64,000 nucleotides of DNA from the NCBI GenBank assembly GCA_030526005.1, contig JAUNDP010000001.1:1-64000 (forward strand). Reading direction: 5' to 3'. This DNA is from Eubacteriales bacterium (GTDB taxonomy: Bacteria; Bacillota; Clostridia; Lachnospirales; Lachnospiraceae). Shown here piece after piece: positions 1-7,824 of the stretch. How positions within the stretch are numbered: the first letter of the stretch is position 1; each line of letters opens with the position of its first letter. A program made the translations under genes and the position numbers. The notes beneath the pieces were generated by a model. That model was not told where the DNA came from and made no database searches. It saw only the letters and a list, made by a program, of their open reading frames with translations.

Positions 1-68
1 TGCCAAAAGTACCGGCAGCAGAGAGAATCGACGTAGACGAGACAGGAAAGATTTCTGGATTATTCTAA
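1..68 (+). CDS. fhs: Formate--tetrahydrofolate ligase, C-terminal end (partial)
   Basis: Only the last 21 full codons are in the window, ending at a TAA at 66-68. The peptide runs PKVPAAERIDVDETGK and ends SGLF, which matches the conserved C-terminus of formate-tetrahydrofolate ligase (10-formyl-THF synthetase). The enzyme makes 10-formyl-THF from formate, THF and ATP. Two further genes of the same pathway, fchA and folD, follow in the same direction, which supports the call. The fragment is too short to say anything about the rest of the protein. Confidence 0.8.
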   Translation, partial: PKVPAAERIDVDETGKISGLF

Positions 69-80
69 ATTGTATGTTTT

Positions 81-104
81 GCGGGATAAAGTAATTTATC
101 CCGC
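81..104 (+). other. Perfect 10-bp hairpin between fhs and fchA
   Basis: GCGGGATAAA and TTTATCCCGC (81-90 and 95-104) form a perfect stem with a GTAA loop. There is no T-run after it, so it is a weak terminator at best and more likely an mRNA-processing or stability hairpin. A near copy occurs after folD at 1661-1684, followed there by a T-run. Confidence 0.6.
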
Positions 105-139
105 AGCTTGTAAATATAGAAATGTGAGGAGACAAAAAA

Positions 140-769
140 ATGGGATTTTCAACAGTACCGTGCAATGAATTTGTTGAAGTGTTAGCCTCAAAAGCTCCAG
201 TGCCAGGCGGCGGCGGAGCATCTGCTTTAGTGGGAGCAATCGGGACTGCACTTGGAAATATGGTAGGAAGTTTAACCGTCGGAAAGAAAAAATATGCCGA
301 TGTAGAAGAAGAAATGTGGGCTTTAAAAGCGAAAGCAGATCAGCTGCAGAAAGATCTTCTTCATCTGATTGAGAGAGATGCAGAAGTATTTGAGCCTCTG
401 TCAAAAGCATACGGTATGCCAAGAGCGACAGAGGAAGAAAAAGCAGAAAAAGCGCGCGTGATGGAAATTGTCTTAAAGGATGCCTGTTCTGTTCCAATGG
501 AAATCATGGAAAAATGCTGTGAAGCGATTGATATTATGGTAGAATTTGCAGCAAAAGGTTCAGCGCTTGCGATCAGCGATGCCGGTGTTGGAGTTGCATT
601 CTGCAAAGCTGCTTTAAAAGGTGCAAGCTTAAATGTATATATCAATACGAAATCCATGGCAAATAAAGAATATGCTGCCGAGCTGAATGCAAAATGCGAT
701 GCAATGCTGGAAAAATATACAAAACTTGCTGATGAAGTATTTGAAAGCGTTTTAGGCAGACTGAAATAA
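140..769 (+). CDS. fchA: Methenyltetrahydrofolate cyclohydrolase / formimidoyl-THF cyclodeaminase family
   Basis: The 209-residue protein belongs to the cyclodeaminase/cyclohydrolase (FTCD C-domain) family. Its early glycine-rich segment PVPGGGGASALVGAIG, about residues 19-34, is the family signature. FchA interconverts 5,10-methenyl-THF with 10-formyl-THF or formimino-THF in the cytoplasm. It lies between fhs and folD, so it probably serves the same formate-to-methylene-THF route. The ATG at 140 has a GAGGAG-like site at 126-131. FolD also has cyclohydrolase activity, so the two may overlap in function; which C1 reaction this copy favours cannot be told from sequence. Confidence 0.88.
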   Translation: MGFSTVPCNEFVEVLASKAPVPGGGGASALVGAIGTALGNMVGSLTVGKKKYADVEEEMWALKAKADQLQKDLLHLIERDAEVFEPLSKAYGMPRATEEEKAEKARVMEIVLKDACSVPMEIMEKCCEAIDIMVEFAAKGSALAISDAGVGVAFCKAALKGASLNVYINTKSMANKEYAAELNAKCDAMLEKYTKLADEVFESVLGRLK

Positions 770-784
770 GGAGGAGCTTAAAAA

Positions 785-1636
785 ATGGCAAAACAGTTAT
801 TAGGAAAAGAAGTGACAGCTGCTTTAAATGAAAGAATCAAGGCAGATGTGGCTTTACTTCAGGAAAAAGGAATTACACCAACGCTGGGAATTATTCGTGT
901 CGGTGAAAACGGAAGCGATATTTCTTATGAAAAAGGCGCAACAAAGAGATGCGAAACATTAGGTGTTGCCTGTGAAAAAATTTTACTGCCAGCTGACGTA
1001 TCTCAGGAAGAATTGTTGGCTGTTATTGATAAAGTAAATAAAGATGATCACATTCATGGAGTTTTATTATTCCGTCCTCTTCCGAAACATTTAGACCAGT
1101 CTGTAATTGAAAATGCCTTAGATCCTGCAAAAGATGTTGACTGTATGACAGATGGATCTATGTCAGGCGTATTTACCGGCAAAAAAGTAGGATTCCCTCC
1201 ATGTACTCCACAGGCATGTATGGAGATCTTAGATCATTATCAGATTGACTGCACAGGAAAGAAAGCAGTTGTGATCGGAAGAAGTTTAGTAGTTGGAAAA
1301 CCGGCTGCAATGATGCTGATTCAGAAAAATGCGACGGTTACTGTATGTCATACAAGAACAGTTGATATGCCGTCTGTAGTAAAAGAAGCAGATATCGTGA
1401 TCGTAGCAGCAGGAAGAGCCGGCGTGGTAGATGATTCTTATTTAAGAGCAGGCCAGACAGTTATTGATGTCGGAATCAATGTAAATGCAGAAGGAAAACT
1501 GTGCGGAGACGTTGATTTTGCAAAAGCAGAACCGATTGTTGATGCAATCACTCCAGTTCCGGGAGGAGTAGGAAGTGTTACAACTTCTGTATTAGTCGGA
1601 CATGTGGTAGAAGCTGCAAAAAGAAAATATTTTTAA
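785..1636 (+). CDS. folD: Bifunctional methylene-THF dehydrogenase / methenyl-THF cyclohydrolase
   Basis: FolD oxidises 5,10-methylene-THF with NAD(P)+ and hydrolyses methenyl-THF to 10-formyl-THF. The 283-residue length is typical. Visible family motifs are the substrate-site stretch YEKGATKRCETLG with its lysine near residue 55, the FRPLPKHLD segment, the nucleotide-binding VVIGRSLVVGKPAAMML, and the C-terminal TPVPGGVGSVTTSVL. It starts 15 bases after fchA with a strong AAGGAGGAG site at 769-777, so the two are co-transcribed. A terminator follows directly. Confidence 0.97.
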   Translation: MAKQLLGKEVTAALNERIKADVALLQEKGITPTLGIIRVGENGSDISYEKGATKRCETLGVACEKILLPADVSQEELLAVIDKVNKDDHIHGVLLFRPLPKHLDQSVIENALDPAKDVDCMTDGSMSGVFTGKKVGFPPCTPQACMEILDHYQIDCTGKKAVVIGRSLVVGKPAAMMLIQKNATVTVCHTRTVDMPSVVKEADIVIVAAGRAGVVDDSYLRAGQTVIDVGINVNAEGKLCGDVDFAKAEPIVDAITPVPGGVGSVTTSVLVGHVVEAAKRKYF

Positions 1637-1653
1637 ATAAACAGCGTTAAAAT

Positions 1654-1693
1654 AAAAGCTGCGGGATAAAGCGTTTTATCTCGCAGCTTTTTT
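1654..1693. terminator. Bidirectional terminator between folD and the minus-strand hydrogenase
   Basis: AAGCTGCGGGATAAA pairs with TTTATCTCGCAGCTT with one G-T wobble, followed by TTTTT on the plus strand. Read on the minus strand the hairpin is followed by TTTTATTTTA. It therefore suits both converging genes. Confidence 0.85.
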
Positions 1694-1712
1694 GACTTTT
1701 TGTCAAGAGGCT

Positions 1713-3218
1713 TTAATCCAGTTCAATTTTGGATAATTCTGCGGCAGGCAGTTTCTTGCTGGAGTCAGCGACAAATTTTTTCAGGGCATTGGAAGAGTCT
1801 TTCCATGCAACATTTGTTCCGGCGCCAGCCATACAGCCACCCGGACATCCCATACCTTCAATCAGACATCCCTTTAACTTTCCGGCCTTGGCAAGCGTCA
1901 GAATTTTCTTGCATTCAGAAAGACCTTCAGCATGTTCAATATGGACAGGAACGCCAGGATAATATGCATTTAAACATTCCTCAATCGCATGTGTGACACC
2001 TCCTGACACAGCATATCCTCTTCCGGCAGCAGTTGCATTGTGGAGAGAGGAATCTCCTTCCATGGATTCAACGTCAATGCCTTTGGCATCAAACATTCCG
2101 GCAAGTTCCTCGAAAGTGATGACAAAATCAACGTCACTGCGGACATCCGTGCGGGAAGCTTCCAGTTTCTTAGAAGCACATGGACCGATGAAAACAACGT
2201 GAGCATTTGGATGCTCTTTTTTTATGCTGCGCGCAGTGGCAACCATAGGAGTTAATTCTTGAGAGATATTGCCAATCATATCAGGGAAGAATTTTTTCGC
2301 CATCATAGACCAGGACGGACAGCATGAGGTGAGCAGGAATGGAAGTTCCCCTGTGGCTACTTTTTCCGCATAGTGATGCGCTTCAGAGATTGCGCCGATA
2401 TCAGCTCCATATGCTACTTCATATACAGCAGAAAAACCAAGCTGCAGCAGAGCTGCTTTTAGCTTGCGGGCTGTGACATTAGGACCGAATTGACCGACGA
2501 ATGCCGGTGCAAGCTCGGCAATGACTTCCTGACCTTCTTTTAAAGCATGAGCAAGCTGAAAAATCTGTGATTTATCTGAGATTGCACCGAATGGACAGCT
2601 GACCATACACATACCGCAGGAGACGCATTTTTCATTGTTGATGACGGCACGTCCCTGGGAATCGCTTTCGATCGCATTGACGCCGCACGCTTTAGCGCAT
2701 GGACGCTCTTTTTTGGCGATTGCGTCATATGGGCAGACGGACTTGCATTTTCCGCAGCGAATACATTTTTCCTGATCAATGATAGAGCGTCCCTTTACAA
2801 TCCTGATGGCGCCTTTTGGGCATACTTCAGCACATGGATGCGCCACACAGCCGCGGCAGATATTGCTGACTTCATATTGGTTTGGCTCACATGCGTCACA
2901 TGCAGAAGGAATGACCTGCATCAGCGGCGGCTCATAATATTTTTCATTGATATTGCTGGCTTCAATACCAGATGTAATATGGACAGCCTTATTTTCAGGC
3001 CGAAGTGACATTCCCATAGCAAGACGGACACGTTCGCTTGCAACGGCACGTTCACGATAGATGCTTTCACGATAAGTAGCACGTTCCTGAACGACCGTAT
3101 AAGGGATTGCTTCGATATCAGCAATCAGGCTTTCCGGAGTAGACTGAAAACCGACTTTAGCGATCTCCGTAAATACCTTTCTTCGGATTTTTTTGACAGG
3201 AGTATTTAATCCTCGCAT
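1713..3218 (-). CDS. Monomeric [FeFe]-hydrogenase, group B type
   Basis: The 501-residue protein has a ferredoxin-like N-terminal half and a C-terminal H-cluster domain. Cysteine groups at about 121-133, 152-162 and 198-208 bind [4Fe-4S] clusters. The H-cluster motifs are TSCCPSW (Cys299/300), GPCASKK (Cys347) and EGMGCPGGCMAGAG (Cys458/462). The last motif departs from the GGGQPP form of classical enzymes, and Gly precedes PC where Met is usual, as in group B hydrogenases. The N-terminal [2Fe-2S] domain of HydA is absent. The enzyme probably exchanges electrons between ferredoxin and protons, but direction and partner are unknown. The ATG at 3218 has AAAGAGG just upstream; longer frames into the leader lack such a site. 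It is divergent from hydCBA. Confidence 0.85.
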   Translation of the reverse strand: MRGLNTPVKKIRRKVFTEIAKVGFQSTPESLIADIEAIPYTVVQERATYRESIYRERAVASERVRLAMGMSLRPENKAVHITSGIEASNINEKYYEPPLMQVIPSACDACEPNQYEVSNICRGCVAHPCAEVCPKGAIRIVKGRSIIDQEKCIRCGKCKSVCPYDAIAKKERPCAKACGVNAIESDSQGRAVINNEKCVSCGMCMVSCPFGAISDKSQIFQLAHALKEGQEVIAELAPAFVGQFGPNVTARKLKAALLQLGFSAVYEVAYGADIGAISEAHHYAEKVATGELPFLLTSCCPSWSMMAKKFFPDMIGNISQELTPMVATARSIKKEHPNAHVVFIGPCASKKLEASRTDVRSDVDFVITFEELAGMFDAKGIDVESMEGDSSLHNATAAGRGYAVSGGVTHAIEECLNAYYPGVPVHIEHAEGLSECKKILTLAKAGKLKGCLIEGMGCPGGCMAGAGTNVAWKDSSNALKKFVADSSKKLPAAELSKIELD

Positions 3219-3270
3219 TTTTTTACCTCTTTCTGTAATATAGTAAAATATTTCAAAATGATAAATAAAA

Positions 3271-3321
3271 ACAAAGTTTCTGCTGTAAGGCAACAAAACA
3301 GATATAGGTTACAGACTTTGT
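3271..3321 (-). promoter_or_regulatory. 5'-end hairpin / possible attenuator of the group-B hydrogenase mRNA
   Basis: On the minus strand ACAAAGT and CTGTAA pair with TTACAG and ACTTTGT (3315-3321/3271-3277, 7 bp; 3309-3314/3283-3288, 6 bp), with a 5-base bulge and a 20-base loop. A T-rich run, TTTTTATTTAT, follows. The helix begins about where the predicted transcript starts. It could be an attenuator or a 5' stabilising hairpin. Confidence 0.5.
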
Positions 3322-3329
3322 TCCATAAA

Positions 3330-3358
3330 ATAATATAACAGGAAAAGAAAAAGTGCAA
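3330..3358 (-). promoter_or_regulatory. Predicted sigma-A promoter of the group-B hydrogenase
   Basis: On the minus strand, TTGCAC (3358-3353) and TATTAT (3335-3330) are separated by 17 bases. The leader to the ATG is about 105 bases. Confidence 0.5.
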
Positions 3359-3473
3359 GAGAAGAAAAGAAAATGTAGAATTGAACAATAATTCAGAAAG
3401 AAAAAAGAGTATAGAATGAGTAAAAAGAAAGAAATAGAAAAAGATTGTTAAATTATTGATTTTTACTTAAATA

Positions 3474-3502
3474 TTGTCAGAAAAAGAAAAACATAGTATA
3501 AT
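3474..3502 (+). promoter_or_regulatory. Predicted sigma-A promoter of the hydCBA operon
   Basis: TTGTCA (3474-3479), 17-base spacer, TATAAT (3497-3502). A single Rex-like half site, TTGTTAA, lies upstream at 3445-3451, but its second half is poor. Confidence 0.7.
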
Positions 3503-3689
3503 AATTGTACTTTATGTGGACAGGATGCTGTTTATGTAAAAATATCAGGTCATTATTCAGATTCTGCTGATAAAAACAGTCTTTGATGTGAAAAAGTTTT
3601 TGGACGTATATTTTTGATGAAAACAGATTTACACAAAGACGGCAGAAAGAGCGCTGAATAGGCACAAGAAAAGCGGAGGAGGAAATAGT
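3503..3689 (+). promoter_or_regulatory. Long untranslated leader of hydCBA with alternative pairings
   Basis: About 180 bases separate the predicted start site from the first ATG and contain no plausible gene. CTGTTT at 3528-3533 can pair with AAACAG at 3574-3579, closing a stem that includes ATCAG/CTGAT (3544-3548/3567-3571). The same 5' segment (3528-3544) can instead pair over about 17 positions, with a mismatch, a bulge and G-U pairs, with 3609-3626. The region is A/T-rich, so chance pairing is possible. Confidence 0.35.
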
Positions 3690-4169
3690 ATGCTGGATCA
3701 GTCTTATTATGACAAGACAGATGAAATTATTGGGCGTTATGGAAAGAAGCCAAGTTCTCTGATCCCTATCATGCAGGATATACAGGGAGAATATCGGTAT
3801 CTTCCGGGTGAACTTTTATCGTATGTGGCAAAAAAAATTGGGGTAAAAGAAGCAAAAGCGTACAGTGTAGCCACTTTTTATGAAAATTTTTCATTTGAAG
3901 CAAAAGGAAAATATATTATCAAAGTATGTGACGGAACAGCATGTCACGTCAGAAAGTCTACACCGATTTTAGAGGCATTATTTAAAGAACTTGGATTGAA
4001 TAAAAAGAAACATACAACGGATGACATGATGTTTACAGTGGAGACAGTTTCCTGTCTTGGAGCGTGCGGTCTGGCTCCGACAGTGATGGTCAACGAAGAA
4101 GTTCATCCAGCCATGACCCCTGAAAAAGCGATTGAATTAATCCATGAACTGCGAGGTGACGCACAATGA
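3690..4169 (+). CDS. hydC: NuoE-like [2Fe-2S] subunit of electron-bifurcating hydrogenase
   Basis: The 159-residue protein is a thioredoxin-like [2Fe-2S] subunit of the NuoE/HydC/HndA family. The four cluster cysteines are visible as CDGTAC (80, 85) and CLGAC (122, 126). It passes electrons within the cytoplasmic hydrogenase complex formed with the next two gene products. The ATG at 3690 follows GGAGGAGG. The stop codon overlaps the next start in an ATGA arrangement, which indicates translational coupling. Confidence 0.92.
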   Translation: MLDQSYYDKTDEIIGRYGKKPSSLIPIMQDIQGEYRYLPGELLSYVAKKIGVKEAKAYSVATFYENFSFEAKGKYIIKVCDGTACHVRKSTPILEALFKELGLNKKKHTTDDMMFTVETVSCLGACGLAPTVMVNEEVHPAMTPEKAIELIHELRGDAQ

Positions 4170-6049
4170 TGATTGAGAGCAAAGAGGATTTATTAAAAAC
4201 GAGAGAAGAAGCAAAAAAAGAGATGGCGTCGTATGACTGCAGAATTCTGGTCTGTTCAGGAACAGGCTGTATAGCGACAGGTTCACAGAAGATTTATGAA
4301 AAATTTTTAGAAATTGCAAAAGACCATCCGGAAGTCTGCGTCACATTTGAATCTCACGATGAAAAAGAGCACGTCGGAGTGAAAAAGACGGGATGTCAGG
4401 GAATCTGTGAATTGGGACCGCTTGTGCGTATTCAAAAAGGAGAGCAGACTTTACAGTATATAAAAGTACAGGAAGAGGACTGTGCAGAGATTTTTGAACG
4501 TTCCGTGACAGGAGATGACGTAGTAGAACGTCTTTTATATAAACAGAATAATAAGATCTATAAAAGTCCGGATGAGATTCCGTTTATTGCAAAGCAGACA
4601 AGAATTGTTCTGGAAAACTGCGGAAAGTTTGATGCAGAATCGATTGATGAATATATGGCAAGCGGTGGATTTTCCGCTTTGGAAAAAGCATTGTTTGAGA
4701 TGACACCGGATCAGGTGATTGAGGAGGTAGATCAGTCAGGACTGCGCGGAAGAGGCGGCGGCGGATTTCCGGCTGGAAGAAAATGGAAACAGGTAGCCAG
4801 ACAGGCAGAGACTGTGCGATATGTGGTATGCAACGGAGACGAAGGAGATCCAGGCGCTTTTATGGATGGTTCCGTGATGGAAGGAGATCCTTATAAACTG
4901 ATAGAAGGTATGATGATCGCAGGCTATGCAGTTAAATCACAGGAAGGATATATCTATGTGCGCGCGGAATATCCGATGTCGGTTGCGAGACTGCGCCATG
5001 CAATTAAAGAGATGGAAGAACGTCATCTCTTAGGAGATCGGATTTTAGGAACAGACTTTTCTTTCCATCTTCATATCAATCGCGGCGCCGGCGCATTCGT
5101 CTGCGGCGAAGGAAGCGCTCTTACAGCTTCCATTGAGGGAAATCGCGGTATGCCGCGTGTGAAGCCGCCTCGTACGGTAGAAAAAGGTCTGTGGGAAAAA
5201 CCGACTGTCTTAAACAATGTGGAGACATTTGCAAACGTCCCGAAAATTATCTTAAATGGAGCAGAATGGTACCGCGGAATCGGAACAGCAGGAAGCCCGG
5301 GAACAAAGACATTTTCCCTGACAGGATCGATTGAAAATACAGGTTTGATTGAAGTACCGATGGGAACGACGCTCAGAGAAATCATTTTTGATATCGGTGG
5401 AGGCTTAAAAGGCGGCGGCACATTTAAAGCGGTTCAGATTGGAGGACCATCCGGCGGATGTCTGACAGAAGAACATTTAGATGTTCCGCTTGACTTTGAT
5501 TCTGTAAAACGTTTTGGTGCGATTGTAGGTTCCGGTGGCCTTGTTGTCATGGATGAACACACCTGTATGGTGGAAGTAGCACGATTTTTCATGAGCTTTA
5601 CACAGAGAGAATCCTGTGGCAAATGTGTGCCTTGCCGCGAAGGGACGAAGAGAATGCTGGAGATTCTGGAGAAAATTGTTGCAGGGCAGGGAGAGCTGGA
5701 AGATCTGGATCGCCTTCAGGAACTGGCTGAGATGGTAAAAAGCATGGCGCTTTGCGGTCTTGGAAAGAGCGCTCCGCTTCCGGTTTTAAGTACGCTGCGG
5801 ACATTCCGGGATGAATATGAAGAACATATCATAGATAAAAAATGCCGTGCAAAAGTCTGTTCCTCCCTGCGCCGCTTCATTATCAATCCTGAATTTTGTA
5901 AGGGATGCGGAAAATGTGCAAAGAACTGTCCGGTCGGAGCGATCACAGGCGTCCGCAAGCAGTGCTATCACATCGATAATACGCTCTGCATTAAATGCGA
6001 AGCTTGTAAGGAAAACTGTGCATTTGGTGCAATTTATATAGAAGCATAA
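4166..6049 (+). CDS. hydB: NuoF-like NAD(H)/FMN-binding subunit of electron-bifurcating hydrogenase
   Basis: The 627-residue protein has the full HydB/HndC layout. An N-terminal thioredoxin-like [2Fe-2S] domain carries Cys30, Cys35, Cys77 and Cys81. The NuoF core follows with the FMN/NADH loop GLRGRGGGGFPAGRKWK near residue 193. A [4Fe-4S] site is at ESCGKCVPCREG near 486, and a C-terminal two-cluster ferredoxin domain has CKGCGKCAKNC and CIKCEACKENC. NAD(H) is oxidised or reduced here and electrons are shared between ferredoxin and the hydrogenase subunit. The start overlaps hydC by four bases; a second ATG at 4169 is possible. Confidence 0.95.
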   Translation: MMIESKEDLLKTREEAKKEMASYDCRILVCSGTGCIATGSQKIYEKFLEIAKDHPEVCVTFESHDEKEHVGVKKTGCQGICELGPLVRIQKGEQTLQYIKVQEEDCAEIFERSVTGDDVVERLLYKQNNKIYKSPDEIPFIAKQTRIVLENCGKFDAESIDEYMASGGFSALEKALFEMTPDQVIEEVDQSGLRGRGGGGFPAGRKWKQVARQAETVRYVVCNGDEGDPGAFMDGSVMEGDPYKLIEGMMIAGYAVKSQEGYIYVRAEYPMSVARLRHAIKEMEERHLLGDRILGTDFSFHLHINRGAGAFVCGEGSALTASIEGNRGMPRVKPPRTVEKGLWEKPTVLNNVETFANVPKIILNGAEWYRGIGTAGSPGTKTFSLTGSIENTGLIEVPMGTTLREIIFDIGGGLKGGGTFKAVQIGGPSGGCLTEEHLDVPLDFDSVKRFGAIVGSGGLVVMDEHTCMVEVARFFMSFTQRESCGKCVPCREGTKRMLEILEKIVAGQGELEDLDRLQELAEMVKSMALCGLGKSAPLPVLSTLRTFRDEYEEHIIDKKCRAKVCSSLRRFIINPEFCKGCGKCAKNCPVGAITGVRKQCYHIDNTLCIKCEACKENCAFGAIYIEA

Positions 6050-6062
6050 AAGGGGGATCTAT

Positions 6063-7751
6063 ATGGGAACAATGATCATTGACGGTAGAAAAGTAGAATT
6101 TACCGATGAAAAAAATGTGCTTTCTGTAATCAGAAATGCAGGAATCAACATACCGACACTTTGCTATCACTCTGAAGTATCTACCTTTGGTGCGTGTCGT
6201 CTTTGTACTGTGGAGGACGATAAAGGAAGAACGTTTGCTTCCTGTTCAGAAGAACCAAGAGACGGCATGGTGATTTATACAAATTCAGGTAAGATTAAAA
6301 AATATCGAAAACTGATTGTAGAGCTTTTGCTGGCGGCACATTGCAGGGACTGTACGACATGTGTAAAAAGTGGAGAATGTAATCTTCAGGCGCTGGCCCA
6401 TCGCCTTGGCGTGACAAGCGTGCGGTTTGAAAATACAAGAGAGATTCGCCCGATTGACGACAGTTCTCCTGCAATCATTCGTGATCCGAACAAATGTATT
6501 TTGTGTGGAGACTGTGTAAGAGCGTGCGAGGAGCTGCAGGGAATCGGAGCCCTTGGATTTGCATTCCGCGGAACAGATGCCATGGTAATGCCGGCATTTG
6601 ACAAGAAAATTGCGGAGACAGACTGTGTAAACTGCGGACAGTGTCGAGTATTCTGTCCGACAGGAGCAATCAGCATACGCACGCATATGGATGAAGTGTG
6701 GGAAGCTTTGGCAGATCCGAATATTCGTGTCGTAGCGCAGGTGGCGCCGGCTGTGCGTGTTGCTGTGGGCGATAATTACGGTCTCACAAAAGGGCGGAGC
6801 GTTATGGGGAAAATCGTGACTGTTTTGCACCGCATGGGATTTGATGAAGTGTTTGACACGGCATTCAGCGCGGATCTGACGGTCATGGAAGAATCGGCTG
6901 AATTCTTGAATCGTGTGCAGGCCGGAATCAAACTGCCGCTTTTGACTTCCTGCTGTCCAGCGTGGGTAAAATTTGTGAAAGATCAATATCCGGAATATCT
7001 GGACAATCTGTCCACCTGCCGGTCTCCTCAGGGAATGATGTCAGCGCTTGTCAAAGAATATTACCGTGATCCGAAAAATGCAGGCGGAAAGAAAACGGTG
7101 ATGGTTTCTATTATGCCATGCACAGCGAAGAAAATGGAGGCCAAGAGACCAAACAGCTTTACAAAAGGCGAGCAGGATACCGATATTGTAATTACAACAA
7201 CGGAACTGATCCGCATGATTGATAATTCTGGAATAGATTTTGCTTCCCTGGAACCAGAAGCAAGCGATATTCCATTTGGATTTGGCTCCGGCGGCGGCGT
7301 GCTGTTCGGCGTCACAGGCGGTGTGACAGAAGCAGTTTTAAGACGTCTCATTCCGGAACATAACAAGGTGGCGCTCGATGCGATTGCAGAATGCGGCGTG
7401 CGCGGCGATGATCCGATCAAAGAATTTACCATCCCATATGGGGGAACACAGTTAAATATCTGTGTTGTCAGCGGATTGATCAATGCCAGAAAAGTGATGG
7501 AACGTGTAAAAGCCGGGGAAGCAAATTATCATCTGATTGAAGTTATGGCTTGCCGTCGCGGATGTATCATGGGCGGAGGACAGCCACCAAGAGCCGGAAT
7601 GCGCACAAAGGCCGCCAGAACACGCGGAATTTACAGTGCAGATCATATGGCAATCATAAAAAAACCGGATGAAAACCCAATGATTCTTTCTCTGTATGAT
7701 GGATTTTTAAAAGGAAAAGCACATGAGCTGCTTCACAATAAGAGCTATTAA
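6063..7751 (+). CDS. hydA: [FeFe]-hydrogenase catalytic subunit HydA
   Basis: The 562-residue protein reduces protons to H2 or oxidises H2. It has an N-terminal [2Fe-2S] domain (Cys34, 45, 48, 61), a His-ligated cluster (His93, Cys97, 100, 106), two ferredoxin clusters (Cys145-155 and 188-198) and an H-cluster domain. The H-cluster motifs are canonical: TSCCPAW (297/298), MPCTAKKMEA (353) and MACRRGCIMGGGQPP (497, 501). With HydB and HydC it forms the trimeric electron-bifurcating hydrogenase, as in Thermotoga HydABC. The ATG follows AAAGGGG with good spacing. The H-cluster maturases HydE, HydF and HydG are not in this window. Confidence 0.96.
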   Translation: MGTMIIDGRKVEFTDEKNVLSVIRNAGINIPTLCYHSEVSTFGACRLCTVEDDKGRTFASCSEEPRDGMVIYTNSGKIKKYRKLIVELLLAAHCRDCTTCVKSGECNLQALAHRLGVTSVRFENTREIRPIDDSSPAIIRDPNKCILCGDCVRACEELQGIGALGFAFRGTDAMVMPAFDKKIAETDCVNCGQCRVFCPTGAISIRTHMDEVWEALADPNIRVVAQVAPAVRVAVGDNYGLTKGRSVMGKIVTVLHRMGFDEVFDTAFSADLTVMEESAEFLNRVQAGIKLPLLTSCCPAWVKFVKDQYPEYLDNLSTCRSPQGMMSALVKEYYRDPKNAGGKKTVMVSIMPCTAKKMEAKRPNSFTKGEQDTDIVITTTELIRMIDNSGIDFASLEPEASDIPFGFGSGGGVLFGVTGGVTEAVLRRLIPEHNKVALDAIAECGVRGDDPIKEFTIPYGGTQLNICVVSGLINARKVMERVKAGEANYHLIEVMACRRGCIMGGGQPPRAGMRTKAARTRGIYSADHMAIIKKPDENPMILSLYDGFLKGKAHELLHNKSY

Positions 7752-7773
7752 AAAGAAAAGATAAAGTTCTAAG

Positions 7774-7822
7774 AAACCTCCCTGTCAGCATAAGGTTATA
7801 GCAGTAAAGACAGGGAGGTTTT
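7774..7822 (+). terminator. hydCBA terminator that also contains the spoIVA RBS
   Basis: AAACCTCCCTGTC (7774-7786) pairs perfectly with GACAGGGAGGTTT (7809-7821), followed by TT. The 3' arm includes GGGAGG (7813-7818), the only good ribosome binding site for spoIVA, whose ATG is at 7825. Read-through mRNA would hide that site. Confidence 0.85.
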
Positions 7823-7824
7823 TC

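Noticed and set aside
3445-3451. TTGTTAA as a Rex operator for hydCBA
   Set aside because: The second half (TTGATTT) matches the consensus poorly and the site is upstream of the -35; only a half site remains.
6285-6986. 233-codon open frame on the minus strand
   Set aside because: It is antisense to hydA, whose motifs are unambiguous, and its translation shows no recognisable pattern.
7741-7803. Sigma-E promoter for spoIVA (CATAAGGT in the terminator loop)
   Set aside because: The -10 matches only partly and no fitting -35 lies upstream, so I did not list it as a feature.
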